Below, piece by piece: positions 1-7,086 of a stretch of 11,696 nucleotides of DNA; positions within the stretch are counted from its first letter, which is position 1; every line of letters starts with the position of its first letter. The notes below the pieces were generated by a model, which saw only the letters and a list, made by a program, of their open reading frames with translations, ran no database searches and was not told the origin of the DNA. This DNA comes from JASHVB01 sp035486135 (GTDB lineage: Bacteria; Pseudomonadota; Alphaproteobacteria; Acetobacterales; Acetobacteraceae): positions 1-11,696 of the forward strand of contig DATHNI010000130.1 of the NCBI GenBank assembly GCA_035486135.1, written 5' to 3'. Made by a program: the position numbers and the translations under genes.

Positions 1-1482
1 CTGATGGTGGATCGGAATGATCGCGGTCTGCGCCATCGCCATCTCCTCCGCCTGGCGATACAGCGCCTCGCGCGCCGTGGTATCGAGCGTTGTCAGCGAT
101 TGCTCGACGATCGCGTCCACCGCCGGATTGCCGTAATGCGATGGATCGAGCACCGCGCCGCGTCCCTTCTCTGGGTTCGATGATGCCAGCAGTTCGATCA
201 GCGGGCTGGACGCCTCACCGGTATCGCTTGCCCAGCCAGTCAGCCGGATACTGAACTCGGCCCGCGTCGAGCGCGGGAAGAACGTCGCGGCCGGCATCGT
301 TTCAACCGCGGTCTTGACGCCGATGCGAGTCCACATCTGCGCGATCGCCTCGACGATGGCACGATCGTTCACATAGCGGTCGTTCGGCCCGTGCAAGGTC
401 AGCGCGAAGCCGTTCGGATAACCGGCCTCGCTCAGCAAGGCCCGCGCCGCCGCCGGATCATACGGATCGACCTTGATCGCCGGATCGTAGCCGCTGGCAC
501 CTTCCGGCATGAGCTGCCCCGTCGGCGCCGACAGTCCGTCCATGATGTGGTCGCGAATCCCCGACCGGTTGATCGCCAGCGAAAGCGCATGCCGCACCCG
601 CGCATCCCGCAGCGGATTCGTTGCCAGCTTATTCCCGGCAACGTCTGTGACAAACGGCGTTTGCTCTCGCCCGGAATCGGCAAACAGGTAGATCAGCCGC
701 TGGCCCGGCGCCGACATCACCTCCACTTTGGGGTTCTTGCGAAGATCGGCCACATCGTGCGTCGGCACCTGGTCGATCACGTCCACATCGCCCGCCTGCA
801 GCGCCGCGTTGCGCGCACCGTTGTCGGCGATCAGCCGGTAACGCACGGTGTCCCACACCGGATGCTTGTCCCACCATCCGTCATTGCGTTGGAACACCGC
901 GTGGTCGCCGACCATGAACTCGGTCACACGGTATGGCCCGGTGCCGATCGCCGCCTTGCCGGAATTATAATCGGCCGTCGTGGCGCCCTCGCCATGCTTG
1001 CGGCTGACGATGCGCACCGTGCACATGTTGAACGGCAGCAATGGCCACGGTTGCGCGGTGTGCAGGCGGATCGTGTGGTCGTCCACTACCTCGATCTGGG
1101 TGATCGGCTTCACCGCGAAGTTGAAGCTGGACGGGCTGTTCAGCACGGTCGGAATACGCCCGAAGGTGAACACCACGTCGCCGGCGGTGAACGGCGTGCC
1201 GTCGGTGAATGTCACGCCGGGGCGCAGCTTGAATTCCCACGTGGTTGGGTCGATGGATTTCCACGATTCGGCAAGCGATGGCTCGGGCTGGAACTTCGCG
1301 TCGAACCGCGCGAGCGGTTCGAACACATAGTTGGTCAGCACGTTGTTCGGGCCGAGATTGAAGTAGTGTGGGTCCATGGAGCTGAACGCACCGCCGACCC
1401 CGATGGTCAGCGTGCGTTGCGCTGCCGCTGGCACTGCGAGCAGCACCAGGCCGACGCACAGGCTGGCGATCCTGCCGCGCAT
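1..1482 (-). CDS. ABC transporter substrate-binding protein, family 5 (Dpp/Opp type), C-terminus cut by window edge
   Basis: Periplasmic binding protein that would deliver a peptide or other small solute to an ABC importer. An open frame runs from ATG at 1482 to the window edge, giving 494 sense codons with no stop; family members are usually about 500-540 residues, so only a short C-terminal piece is missing. Residues 1-21 form a Sec signal peptide (MRGR, hydrophobic stretch, PAAA then Q). Mature-protein landmarks are typical of SBP_bac_5: a TLTIGVGG start, TGPYRV near residue 180, a GWWDK segment near 200, ALQAGDVDVID near 225, and NPLRDARVRHALSLAINR near 290-305. A good ribosome site (AAGGGAG) precedes the ATG. 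The start is 12 bases after the stop of the dehydrogenase gene, so they are probably co-transcribed. Permease and ATPase genes would be expected beyond the left edge. Substrate unknown. Confidence 0.93.
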   Translation of the reverse strand, partial: MRGRIASLCVGLVLLAVPAAAQRTLTIGVGGAFSSMDPHYFNLGPNNVLTNYVFEPLARFDAKFQPEPSLAESWKSIDPTTWEFKLRPGVTFTDGTPFTAGDVVFTFGRIPTVLNSPSSFNFAVKPITQIEVVDDHTIRLHTAQPWPLLPFNMCTVRIVSRKHGEGATTADYNSGKAAIGTGPYRVTEFMVGDHAVFQRNDGWWDKHPVWDTVRYRLIADNGARNAALQAGDVDVIDQVPTHDVADLRKNPKVEVMSAPGQRLIYLFADSGREQTPFVTDVAGNKLATNPLRDARVRHALSLAINRSGIRDHIMDGLSAPTGQLMPEGASGYDPAIKVDPYDPAAARALLSEAGYPNGFALTLHGPNDRYVNDRAIVEAIAQMWTRIGVKTAVETMPAATFFPRSTRAEFSIRLTGWASDTGEASSPLIELLASSNPEKGRGAVLDPSHYGNPAVDAIVEQSLTTLDTTAREALYRQAEEMAMAQTAIIPIHHQ

Positions 1483-1494
1483 GAGTTCACTCCC

Positions 1495-2337
1495 TTATCG
1501 TAATGCGGCGATATAGGCTTCCGCCGCATTGAAGCCGGCCAGCATGCGCGCGTGGCGTTCCTCGATCCGGGGGCGCGCGTCGGGATGGGTGAACACGAAA
1601 TACTCGTCGTTGCGAATTGCGTGCACCACGTGCCGGCCGACCGCATCGGCGGACAAGCCCGTCTCCGAGCGCGCGCGAGCCGTGGCGACGTCGTCCCGTT
1701 CGTAGCTGCCACCGAATCGTTCCGGCCGGCGGCTGCCCGATTCGTAGAGCGTCGTATTCACCTGCGCCGGGCACAGCACCGAAACGCCGATGCCGCTGCC
1801 TTGTAGTTCCATCGCCAGGGCCTCGGACAGAGCGATCACGCCGTGCTTTGTCATCGCATAGGCGCCGATGCCGGGAATCGCCGGATTGACCTGCAGGCCT
1901 GCCATCGAGGCAGTGTTGACGATGTGGCCACCCTCGCCGTGTCGCCGGATGCGCGGCACGAAGGCCTGCACGCCGTTGACCACGCCGAACAGATTGACGC
2001 CGAAGATCCAGTTCCACTGGGCCGGCGTCATCTCGAGCAATTTGACGTTCCCCAAGGAGACACCGGCGTTGTTGCAGACGATGTGAACCTTGCCGAACTC
2101 TGCCTCCACCGCATCGGCCGCGCGCGCGACCGCGTCGGAGTCCGACACATCCAACGGCAGTGCGATCGCGCGCACTCCGAGGCCGGCGATTTCGGACCGC
2201 GCTCCGGCCAGCGTATCCGGCTCGATGTCAGCCAGCGCGATGTGTGCTCCGGCGTGCGCCAGGGCCCGGCAGATGCCAAGCCCGATGCCGTTCGCCGCAC
2301 CGGTAACGAATGCGACCTTGCCGGTGATGTCCTTCAT
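1495..2337 (-). CDS. SDR-family NAD(P)-dependent oxidoreductase
   Basis: Short-chain dehydrogenase/reductase of 280 residues, a cytoplasmic enzyme oxidising or reducing a hydroxyl/carbonyl group with NAD(P). The Rossmann cofactor motif TGAANGIG is at residues 12-19, NNAG at 89-92, the structural Asn in VNLFG at 115, catalytic Ser144 (NTASM) and the YxxxK pair Tyr160/Lys164. This is a complete classical SDR active site. Asp37 (LADIE) at the end of the second beta strand suggests a preference for NAD over NADP, as an inference from the family. The ATG at 2337 has a strong GGAGG site six bases upstream. The gene lies between the MFS transporter (34 bases upstream) and the ABC binding protein (12 bases downstream), consistent with one operon. 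The C-terminal part (about 200-280) is longer than in minimal SDRs and probably shapes the substrate pocket. Exact substrate cannot be assigned. Confidence 0.93.
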   Translation of the reverse strand: MKDITGKVAFVTGAANGIGLGICRALAHAGAHIALADIEPDTLAGARSEIAGLGVRAIALPLDVSDSDAVARAADAVEAEFGKVHIVCNNAGVSLGNVKLLEMTPAQWNWIFGVNLFGVVNGVQAFVPRIRRHGEGGHIVNTASMAGLQVNPAIPGIGAYAMTKHGVIALSEALAMELQGSGIGVSVLCPAQVNTTLYESGSRRPERFGGSYERDDVATARARSETGLSADAVGRHVVHAIRNDEYFVFTHPDARPRIEERHARMLAGFNAAEAYIAALR

Positions 2338-2371
2338 GTCGAACCTCCATGAATCACAACGATCGTCCGCA

Positions 2372-3706
2372 TCATGTCTGCCGCAGGATCAGTTCCGGGG
2401 CGCGCCGCCGTACCCGCAGCCGCAGCAGCATGGTGCATGTCGTGGCGATCAACGCGGTGACGCAGGCGCACAGCAGTATCTGGCGTGGCGGCCAACCCAG
2501 GCCGAGCAGCAACCCGCCGAGCGCCGGACCGCCGATCGCGCCCAGCCGGCCGATGCCGAGCGCCCAACCCATGCCGGTGGTGCGCACGCGGGCCGGATAC
2601 AACGCCGCCACCATGCCGTTCGCCGCGGTCTGGCTGCCGACCGTGCAGCTCCCCATGCAGAAGATCGCTGCCAGCAGCAGGAAATATGGCATGTCCAGCA
2701 GTCCGATCGCGCCGATCATCAACACGCCGCCGGCGAGGCTGATCGAGATCACCCGCGATGCGCCGAAGCGCAGGCTCAGCGCGCCCAACATCAGCGTGCC
2801 GATGATGCCGCCGGCGGCCTGCATGCTGGCGGCGAACACCGCGCCGGCGGGCGTGAAGCCCGACAAGTGCAGCACCGTCGGCAGCCAGTAGCTGATCATG
2901 AACATGCTCAGCAGGTTGGCGAAGAACAGTATCCACACCAGCACTGTGGTCGGTGCCAGGCCGTCGCGGAACAGGCCAGCGACCGGGTTGCCGGTGGCGA
3001 CATCCACCGCGTGGCCGCGCTCTGCCGGTTCGATGTTCAATGTGCGGACCATGCGTTGCTGACGTGGCGTCAGGCGGTTGCGGCGCAGCAGGAAGCGTGG
3101 CGATTCCGGCAGCCAAAGCAATTGCACCGGGATCAGGGCCAGCGGCAGCACGCCGCCGGCGATGAAGATCGACGGCCAGCCGAAGATCGGCAGCATCTGA
3201 GCGATCAACTGGCCGCCGAGGAACGCTCCGATCGGGTTGCCGACGAACACCAGCATGATGACCACCGCTCGCATACGTTCCGGCGCGTAGTCGGACGACA
3301 GCGCCACGGTGGCGGGCATCAGCGCACCGATGCCGATGCCGGTGAAGAAGCGCAGCACGGTCAGGATGGGTAACGATGCGGCAAAGGCGCTGGCGAGCGA
3401 GAACAGGCCAATGAACAGGAGGCCGGTGACGATAACGGGCTTGCGGCCCAGCCGGTCGCCGACCGGGCCGGCCGACAGCGCACCCACCATGATGCCGACA
3501 CTCGACATGACGAAGGCGGAAGCGAAGGCGGCGGGCGGCACGTTCCACGCGTGTGCCAACGACGGTGCGGCCATGCCGATCGAATTCAGGTCGTAGCCGT
3601 CGAATGCCTGCGTCAGCCCGCACAGGATCGCGACCTTGAGCTGCAACCCGCCGAACCGCTGGTTCTCCAGCGCGGCCTCGGTCGCGGAAAGTGGCAGTGC
3701 CGGCAT
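2372..3706 (-). CDS. MFS transporter, resembling the aromatic acid:H+ symporter (AAHS) family
   Basis: Integral inner-membrane secondary transporter of 444 residues with about 12 hydrophobic segments. Family signatures: DGYD at residues 36-39 in helix 1, GDRLGRK at 83-89 in the helix 2-3 loop, Arg119 with a glycine-rich helix 4 (RFFTGIGIGALMP), PERMR at 142-146 and PESPRFLL at the end of the N-terminal half. The DGYD motif in helix 1 and the SSDYAPERMR segment resemble PcaK/BenK-type carriers of 4-hydroxybenzoate, benzoate or similar acids. This is inference from motif resemblance. I chose ATG 3706 because it has a GAGGGA site eight bases upstream. The frame stays open further upstream, but that extension reads through a palindromic repeat and looks artefactual. 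The stop is 34 bases before the dehydrogenase gene, which suggests co-transcription and a joint role in uptake and oxidation of one substrate. Confidence 0.9.
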   Translation of the reverse strand: MPALPLSATEAALENQRFGGLQLKVAILCGLTQAFDGYDLNSIGMAAPSLAHAWNVPPAAFASAFVMSSVGIMVGALSAGPVGDRLGRKPVIVTGLLFIGLFSLASAFAASLPILTVLRFFTGIGIGALMPATVALSSDYAPERMRAVVIMLVFVGNPIGAFLGGQLIAQMLPIFGWPSIFIAGGVLPLALIPVQLLWLPESPRFLLRRNRLTPRQQRMVRTLNIEPAERGHAVDVATGNPVAGLFRDGLAPTTVLVWILFFANLLSMFMISYWLPTVLHLSGFTPAGAVFAASMQAAGGIIGTLMLGALSLRFGASRVISISLAGGVLMIGAIGLLDMPYFLLLAAIFCMGSCTVGSQTAANGMVAALYPARVRTTGMGWALGIGRLGAIGGPALGGLLLGLGWPPRQILLCACVTALIATTCTMLLRLRVRRRAPELILRQT

Positions 3707-3740
3707 GGTGCGTTTCCCTCGGTATTGGATGATTTTAGCA

Positions 3741-3850
3741 GACCCCCTCCCCCCTTGAGGGGGAGGGTTGGGGAGAGGGGTGCGGGTCGCGATGGCCTGT
3801 GCGGCGGGATCCCCCCTCCTCAACCCTCCCCCTCAAGGGGGGAGGGAGTC
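3741..3850. repeat. Long inverted repeat (palindromic element) between the flavin monooxygenase and MFS genes
   Basis: Two 40-base arms, 3741-3780 and 3811-3850, are complementary at 37 of 40 positions around a 30-base loop. Each arm also contains its own small hairpin around CCCCCTTGAGGGGG. The element fills most of the gap between the upstream gene stop (3868) and the downstream start (3706). There is no T-run after the stem on the minus strand, so it is not a canonical intrinsic terminator, though a stem this strong could stop or stabilise transcripts. Similar C/G-rich palindromes recur between genes in many alphaproteobacteria. Confidence 0.9.
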
Positions 3851-3867
3851 TTGCTCTTCTTACTTCC

Positions 3868-5067
3868 TTACGCAGTCACTTCGTCGGCCGCGGGCACACG
3901 CGTGACCCGGTGCGCCTGCACGATCGGCAGCACGTCGCGCGCGAAACGGCGGATTTGTTCCAGGAACATATCCTGTGGCATCGCGCCGCGGTTGAAGCCG
4001 ATCTGCACCGTGTTGGCACCGGTATGATCACCCAGCGCGATGATGCGCTGCGCGACCTCCTGCGGCGTGCCCCAGGGCAGGCGCTCGGCCAGCCGCGCGA
4101 CACCGTCCATTGTCATGTTGCGGAAGTCCTCGCGGGCATGCTGCGCCGCGTGCAGGTTCTCCGGCCGCACATAGTCGGTGGATGCATCGGAGGTGTAGCC
4201 GAACTGGCGTTGCAGGCTGGTCTCGGTGAAGTTGCCATGGCTGAACAGTGTGCGATTGAAATACAGCAGGTAGGGCCCGCATTCCTTCACGGCCTGCGCC
4301 TTGCTGTCGGCGACATAGACCGACAGCCCGAGCGACAGATGGTCAGGCGTAATCGTGTGGCCGCTTTGCGTCAGGCATTTCGCGTAGTAGCGGATGATGT
4401 CGTCCTGCAATCCGCCGGGCGCCAGGCCTGGTGTGATGCGGATGTTGTGCCGCGCGGCGAACTCGATGGATTCCTTGCTGCCGACCACCGGCACCCAGAT
4501 CTCCGGATGCGGCCGCTGCACCGGGCGAGGCCACAGTGCCACGTCGCGATACGACCAGAATTTGCCCTGGTAGGAGAAGATGTCCTCGGTCCAGGCGCGG
4601 GTGACGATTTCGTAGGCTTCCTCGAAGCGCGCGCGCGATTCCGACAGAGACACGTTGTGCACCTGGTATTCGCGCGGAATGCCGCGGGCAAAGCCGGAGA
4701 TCAGCCGGCCGTTCGACAGGCAGTCGAGCATTGCCAGTTCTTCCGCCAGGCGCAGCGGCTCGTGCAGCGGCAGCAGATTGCCGTAGATCAGCAGTTTCAC
4801 GCGCTTGGTGCGTTGCGCGGCCGACGCGGCCATCAGATTGGGCGAGTTCATCAGGCCGTAGGGCGAGCAATGGTGCTCGTTGAATCCCAGGCCATCGTAG
4901 CCGAGGCGGTCGATCTCTTCCCAGGCGTCGAGGTGCTCTGCGTAGGTGCGCACCGCGACATCGGGTTTGAAGTGCTGCGAGGACAGCGGATACGGCAGTT
5001 CGTTGCCAACCTTCACATGGTCGAGGTGTTCGTTGTATGCAAGCAGGTCGAAGACAAAGACTTTCAT
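3868..5067 (-). CDS. Luciferase-like (LLM class) flavin-dependent monooxygenase
   Basis: Predicted cytoplasmic TIM-barrel enzyme of 399 residues using reduced FMN supplied by a partner reductase to oxygenate an organic substrate. LLM features: a beta-strand start MKVFVFDLLAY, GYDGLGFNEHH at 57-66, the hydrophobic strand KLLIYGNLLP at 91-100, LAEELAMLDCLSNGRLISGFARGIPREY at 107-134 (a typical FMN-phosphate region), and a WTEDIFSYQGKFW segment near 159-171. Size is normal for the larger LLM proteins. ATG 5067 is chosen because the classic N-terminal strand begins there and GAGG lies five bases upstream; longer in-frame starts would reach into a palindromic repeat. It precedes the MFS-SDR-ABC set but is separated from it by a strong palindrome, so it may be differently expressed. 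No flavin reductase is visible in the window. Substrate unknown; the neighbours suggest catabolism rather than light production. Confidence 0.92.
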   Translation of the reverse strand: MKVFVFDLLAYNEHLDHVKVGNELPYPLSSQHFKPDVAVRTYAEHLDAWEEIDRLGYDGLGFNEHHCSPYGLMNSPNLMAASAAQRTKRVKLLIYGNLLPLHEPLRLAEELAMLDCLSNGRLISGFARGIPREYQVHNVSLSESRARFEEAYEIVTRAWTEDIFSYQGKFWSYRDVALWPRPVQRPHPEIWVPVVGSKESIEFAARHNIRITPGLAPGGLQDDIIRYYAKCLTQSGHTITPDHLSLGLSVYVADSKAQAVKECGPYLLYFNRTLFSHGNFTETSLQRQFGYTSDASTDYVRPENLHAAQHAREDFRNMTMDGVARLAERLPWGTPQEVAQRIIALGDHTGANTVQIGFNRGAMPQDMFLEQIRRFARDVLPIVQAHRVTRVPAADEVTA

Positions 5068-5136
5068 GGCCGCCTCGCTTGGAACGTTTCGCCGAGTGTG
5101 TCGGCGGGAGCGTGGGGGGTCAATCAGTTGTAGCGA

Positions 5137-5235
5137 CTCCCCTCCCGCTTGCGGGAGGCTGCTGCGTGCGGTTAGCGTCACCCTCCCCTGCCTTGGTCCG
5201 CTTCGCGGCCCAAGCCCGCAAGCGGAAGGGGGAAA
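5137..5235. repeat. Palindromic element overlapping the 3' end of the DUF3293 gene
   Basis: A cluster of nested inverted repeats. A perfect 8-bp hairpin with a TT loop lies at 5141-5148/5151-5158 (CCTCCCGC/GCGGGAGG). A second hairpin is at 5192-5201/5205-5214 (9 of 10 pairs). An outer match links about 5137-5155 with about 5215-5234. The element begins about 70 bases upstream of the flavin monooxygenase start and covers the last codons of the DUF3293 gene. It is distinct in sequence from the other palindromes in the window. Confidence 0.75.
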
Positions 5236-5618
5236 GGTTCCAGCAGCACCAGCCGCGCCGCCTGGTGCCGCGATACCACCACCACGCCGCGCTGCCGGAA
5301 CAACCGAGCCAGCCGCACGATCGGGCGCGGATCGGCGGCCACCAGCAGATGCGCTTCATGCCAGCGGCGCAGCGATCCGCTTGCCGGCCGGTTGACGTGG
5401 CGTCGCAGGCGCTCGGCCAGGCGACACTGCATGCGGCGGTTCCAGCCTTCCGGCATCCGACGGGACCGCGGGTTCCAGGCGGTGACGAACACGGCGGTGC
5501 GCGCCTCCATCCGGGCCAGCAACGCATCCATCGGCGCGGAGCGCCGGCCGATCCGGATTATCACCGCGTCAACGGCGTAGCTGGTCGCGCGGTACGCTGG
5601 GAGCAATCGGGGATTCAT
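5178..5618 (-). CDS. DUF3293 domain-containing protein
   Basis: Small, probably cytoplasmic protein of 146 residues with no signal peptide or membrane segment. The core matches my recollection of DUF3293: Tyr-containing start (LLPAYRATSYAV), RIGRRSAPMDALLA at 23-35, the hallmark FVTAWNPRSRRMPEGWN at 44-60, GSLRRWHEAHLLVAADPRP at 81-99 and a final strand FRQRGVVVVSRHQAARLVLLEP. Function of the family is unknown. ATG 5618 is chosen because it fits the family start; a GTG at 5651 would add 11 residues, and neither start has a convincing ribosome site. The last 19 or so residues (FPLPLAGLGREADQGRGG) and the stop are encoded inside a palindromic repeat, so the natural C-terminus may have been replaced. 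It follows rodA by 112 bases on the same strand and may be the last gene of that transcript. Confidence 0.82.
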   Translation of the reverse strand: MNPRLLPAYRATSYAVDAVIIRIGRRSAPMDALLARMEARTAVFVTAWNPRSRRMPEGWNRRMQCRLAERLRRHVNRPASGSLRRWHEAHLLVAADPRPIVRLARLFRQRGVVVVSRHQAARLVLLEPFPLPLAGLGREADQGRGG

Positions 5619-5730
5619 TGTGACCAGCGGGGAACCGCCCCGGTCCACCACGCATGGAAAGGCCCGGCCCCGGCTGAAATGGCAAGGCAGCGAATGGCGC
5701 CGCCCCGCCTCAAATCACCCTGCCCCCGGT

Positions 5731-6873
5731 TCAGCGGCGCTCGTCGGCGGTGCTGAACTCGACGTCGCGATGCACATGCACCGACATGAGCACGCCGAAC
5801 CCCAGCATCACCGTGATCATGGCGGAGCCACCATGCGACACCAACGGCAGCGGCACGCCGCCCACCGGGATGACGCCCATCACCATGGCGATGTTGACGA
5901 ACACGTAGAGAAAGAAATTGACCGAGATGCCCAGCGCCACCAGCCGGCCGAACTGGTTGCGGCAGCGCAGTGCGATCAGCATGCCGCCGAGCACGATCAG
6001 CGCCAGGAGCGCCATGACCGCCAGGCCGCCGACCAGACCGAACTCCTCGCCGATCATGGTGAAGATGAAGTCGGTCTGCTTCTCCGGCAAAAAGTCCAGA
6101 TGACCCTGGGTGCCCTGCAGATACCCCTTGCCCCACATGCCGCCCGAGCCGAGCGCGATCTTCGACTGGATGATGTTGTAGCCGGCACCCAGCGGATCGC
6201 TTTGCGGATTCAGGAAGGTGTCGATCCGGGCCCGCTGGTAGTCATGCAGATGCGCATAGGCGAAGCGCACGATCAACGGGATGGGCAGCGCGACCAGCGC
6301 GAATTTCCACCACCTCACCCCGGCGGCGAGGAACACCGCGGCCCCGAGCAACGCGGTGATCATGGCGGTGCCGAGATTGGGCTCCTTCAAGATCAGGCCG
6401 ACCGGAAGCAGTACCGCGATCACCGGCGGGACCAGGAACAGCGGGTTACCGATGCGCTCCCACGAGGCGCGGTGGAACCAGGAGGCGAGTGCCAGCACCA
6501 ACGCGATCTTCATCATTTCCGAGGGCTGGAGCTGCAAGCCGCCGAACTCGATCCAGCGCTGCGCACCCTTGCCGACATGGCCGTAGCGGGCCACCACCAC
6601 CAGAAGCGCGAGGCAGACGGCGTAGATGGGCCAGGCGAGTTTCTGAATGACGCGGATATCCACCAGTGCGACGCCGACCATCAGCACGAGGCCGGCGGCG
6701 AATCGCATCACGTGCCGGTCGGCGTACGGCTCCGGTGAGCCACCGGCGGCGCTGTACAGCGCGGTGTAGCCAACCCCGGCCAACGCGCACAGCAACAGGA
6801 TGTAGAGCCAGTTGATCTGCCAAAGCTTGGCGGTCAGCCCGAACGACGTCTCGCGCAGAAGGCGGCGGTCCAT
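5731..6873 (-). CDS. rodA: Rod shape-determining protein RodA, SEDS peptidoglycan glycosyltransferase
   Basis: Inner-membrane SEDS protein of 380 residues that polymerises lipid II into glycan strands in the elongasome, paired with PBP2. About ten hydrophobic segments are visible. Family motifs: ALYSAAGG at 38-45 after helix 1, RWIEFGGLQLQPSEMMK at 106-122, KEPNLGTA at 163-170, and the extracellular loop QGTQGHLDFLPEKQTDFIF at 253-271, where Asp268 corresponds to the catalytic Asp known in RodA/FtsW. GVPLPLVSHGGSAM at 339-352 is the usual SEDS signature near the last helices. Length is normal. The ATG at 6873 has only a weak ribosome site. It lies 213 bases downstream of mrdA, an unusually wide gap for this pair, filled by two strong palindromes. 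This may uncouple RodA from PBP2 translation. Confidence 0.97.
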   Translation of the reverse strand: MDRRLLRETSFGLTAKLWQINWLYILLLCALAGVGYTALYSAAGGSPEPYADRHVMRFAAGLVLMVGVALVDIRVIQKLAWPIYAVCLALLVVVARYGHVGKGAQRWIEFGGLQLQPSEMMKIALVLALASWFHRASWERIGNPLFLVPPVIAVLLPVGLILKEPNLGTAMITALLGAAVFLAAGVRWWKFALVALPIPLIVRFAYAHLHDYQRARIDTFLNPQSDPLGAGYNIIQSKIALGSGGMWGKGYLQGTQGHLDFLPEKQTDFIFTMIGEEFGLVGGLAVMALLALIVLGGMLIALRCRNQFGRLVALGISVNFFLYVFVNIAMVMGVIPVGGVPLPLVSHGGSAMITVMLGFGVLMSVHVHRDVEFSTADERR

Positions 6874-6915
6874 GGCGGTGCTACTTAGCGCGCCGCAGGT
6901 AAGGCAACATGCTGA

Positions 6916-7012
6916 AGTGTGTCATGGCCGGCGAAGGCCGGCCACCCACGACTTTCCTGTGTGGGACCAAGAAAAGACGTGGGTGGCCGGCCTTCGCCGG
7001 CCATGACACACT
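6916..7012. repeat. Perfect 35-bp inverted repeat between mrdA and rodA
   Basis: Arms 6916-6950 and 6978-7012 are exact reverse complements over 35 bases, with a 27-base loop that itself has partial complementarity (CTTTCC with AAAAG). The whole element lies in the non-coding gap between mrdA and rodA. In translation it gives the GRPPTTF/WPAFAGHD type of artefactual peptide often seen from repeated palindromes in alphaproteobacterial genomes. As RNA it would form a very stable stem and could block exonucleases or separate expression of the two genes. Confidence 0.93.
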
Positions 7013-7044
7013 TGCTTGTCGCCATACTTGCCGACCCCTCGGTG

Positions 7045-7075
7045 AACCTCTCCCGCGCGCAGCGCGGGAGAGGTT
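7045..7075. repeat. 13-bp hairpin just downstream of mrdA
   Basis: Arms 7045-7057 and 7063-7075 (AACCTCTCCCGCG/CGCGGGAGAGGTT) pair perfectly around a five-base loop. It begins 11 bases after the mrdA stop codon on the minus strand. No T-tract follows, so a classical intrinsic terminator is not supported. A role as a transcript 3'-end stabiliser, or as an independent palindromic repeat next to the 35-bp element, is possible. Confidence 0.75.
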
Positions 7076-7086
7076 ATCAGTGGCGC

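Noticed and set aside
391..1503. Plus-strand 370-codon frame opposite the ABC binding protein
   Set aside because: Arg/His-rich shadow of a well-supported minus-strand gene with signal peptide and family motifs.
2090..3373. Plus-strand 427-codon frame opposite SDR and MFS genes
   Set aside because: Gln/His/Arg-rich composition with no fold signature; spans two genuine genes on the other strand.
3741..3850. CRISPR-like or tandem array
   Set aside because: The two similar blocks are inverted, not direct, copies and there are only two of them.
3799..5133. Plus-strand 444-codon frame opposite the flavin monooxygenase
   Set aside because: Begins inside a palindromic repeat and mirrors a recognisable LLM gene; no family features.
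7045..7075. Intrinsic terminator after mrdA
   Set aside because: Strong stem but no T-tract on the minus strand; listed as a hairpin repeat instead.
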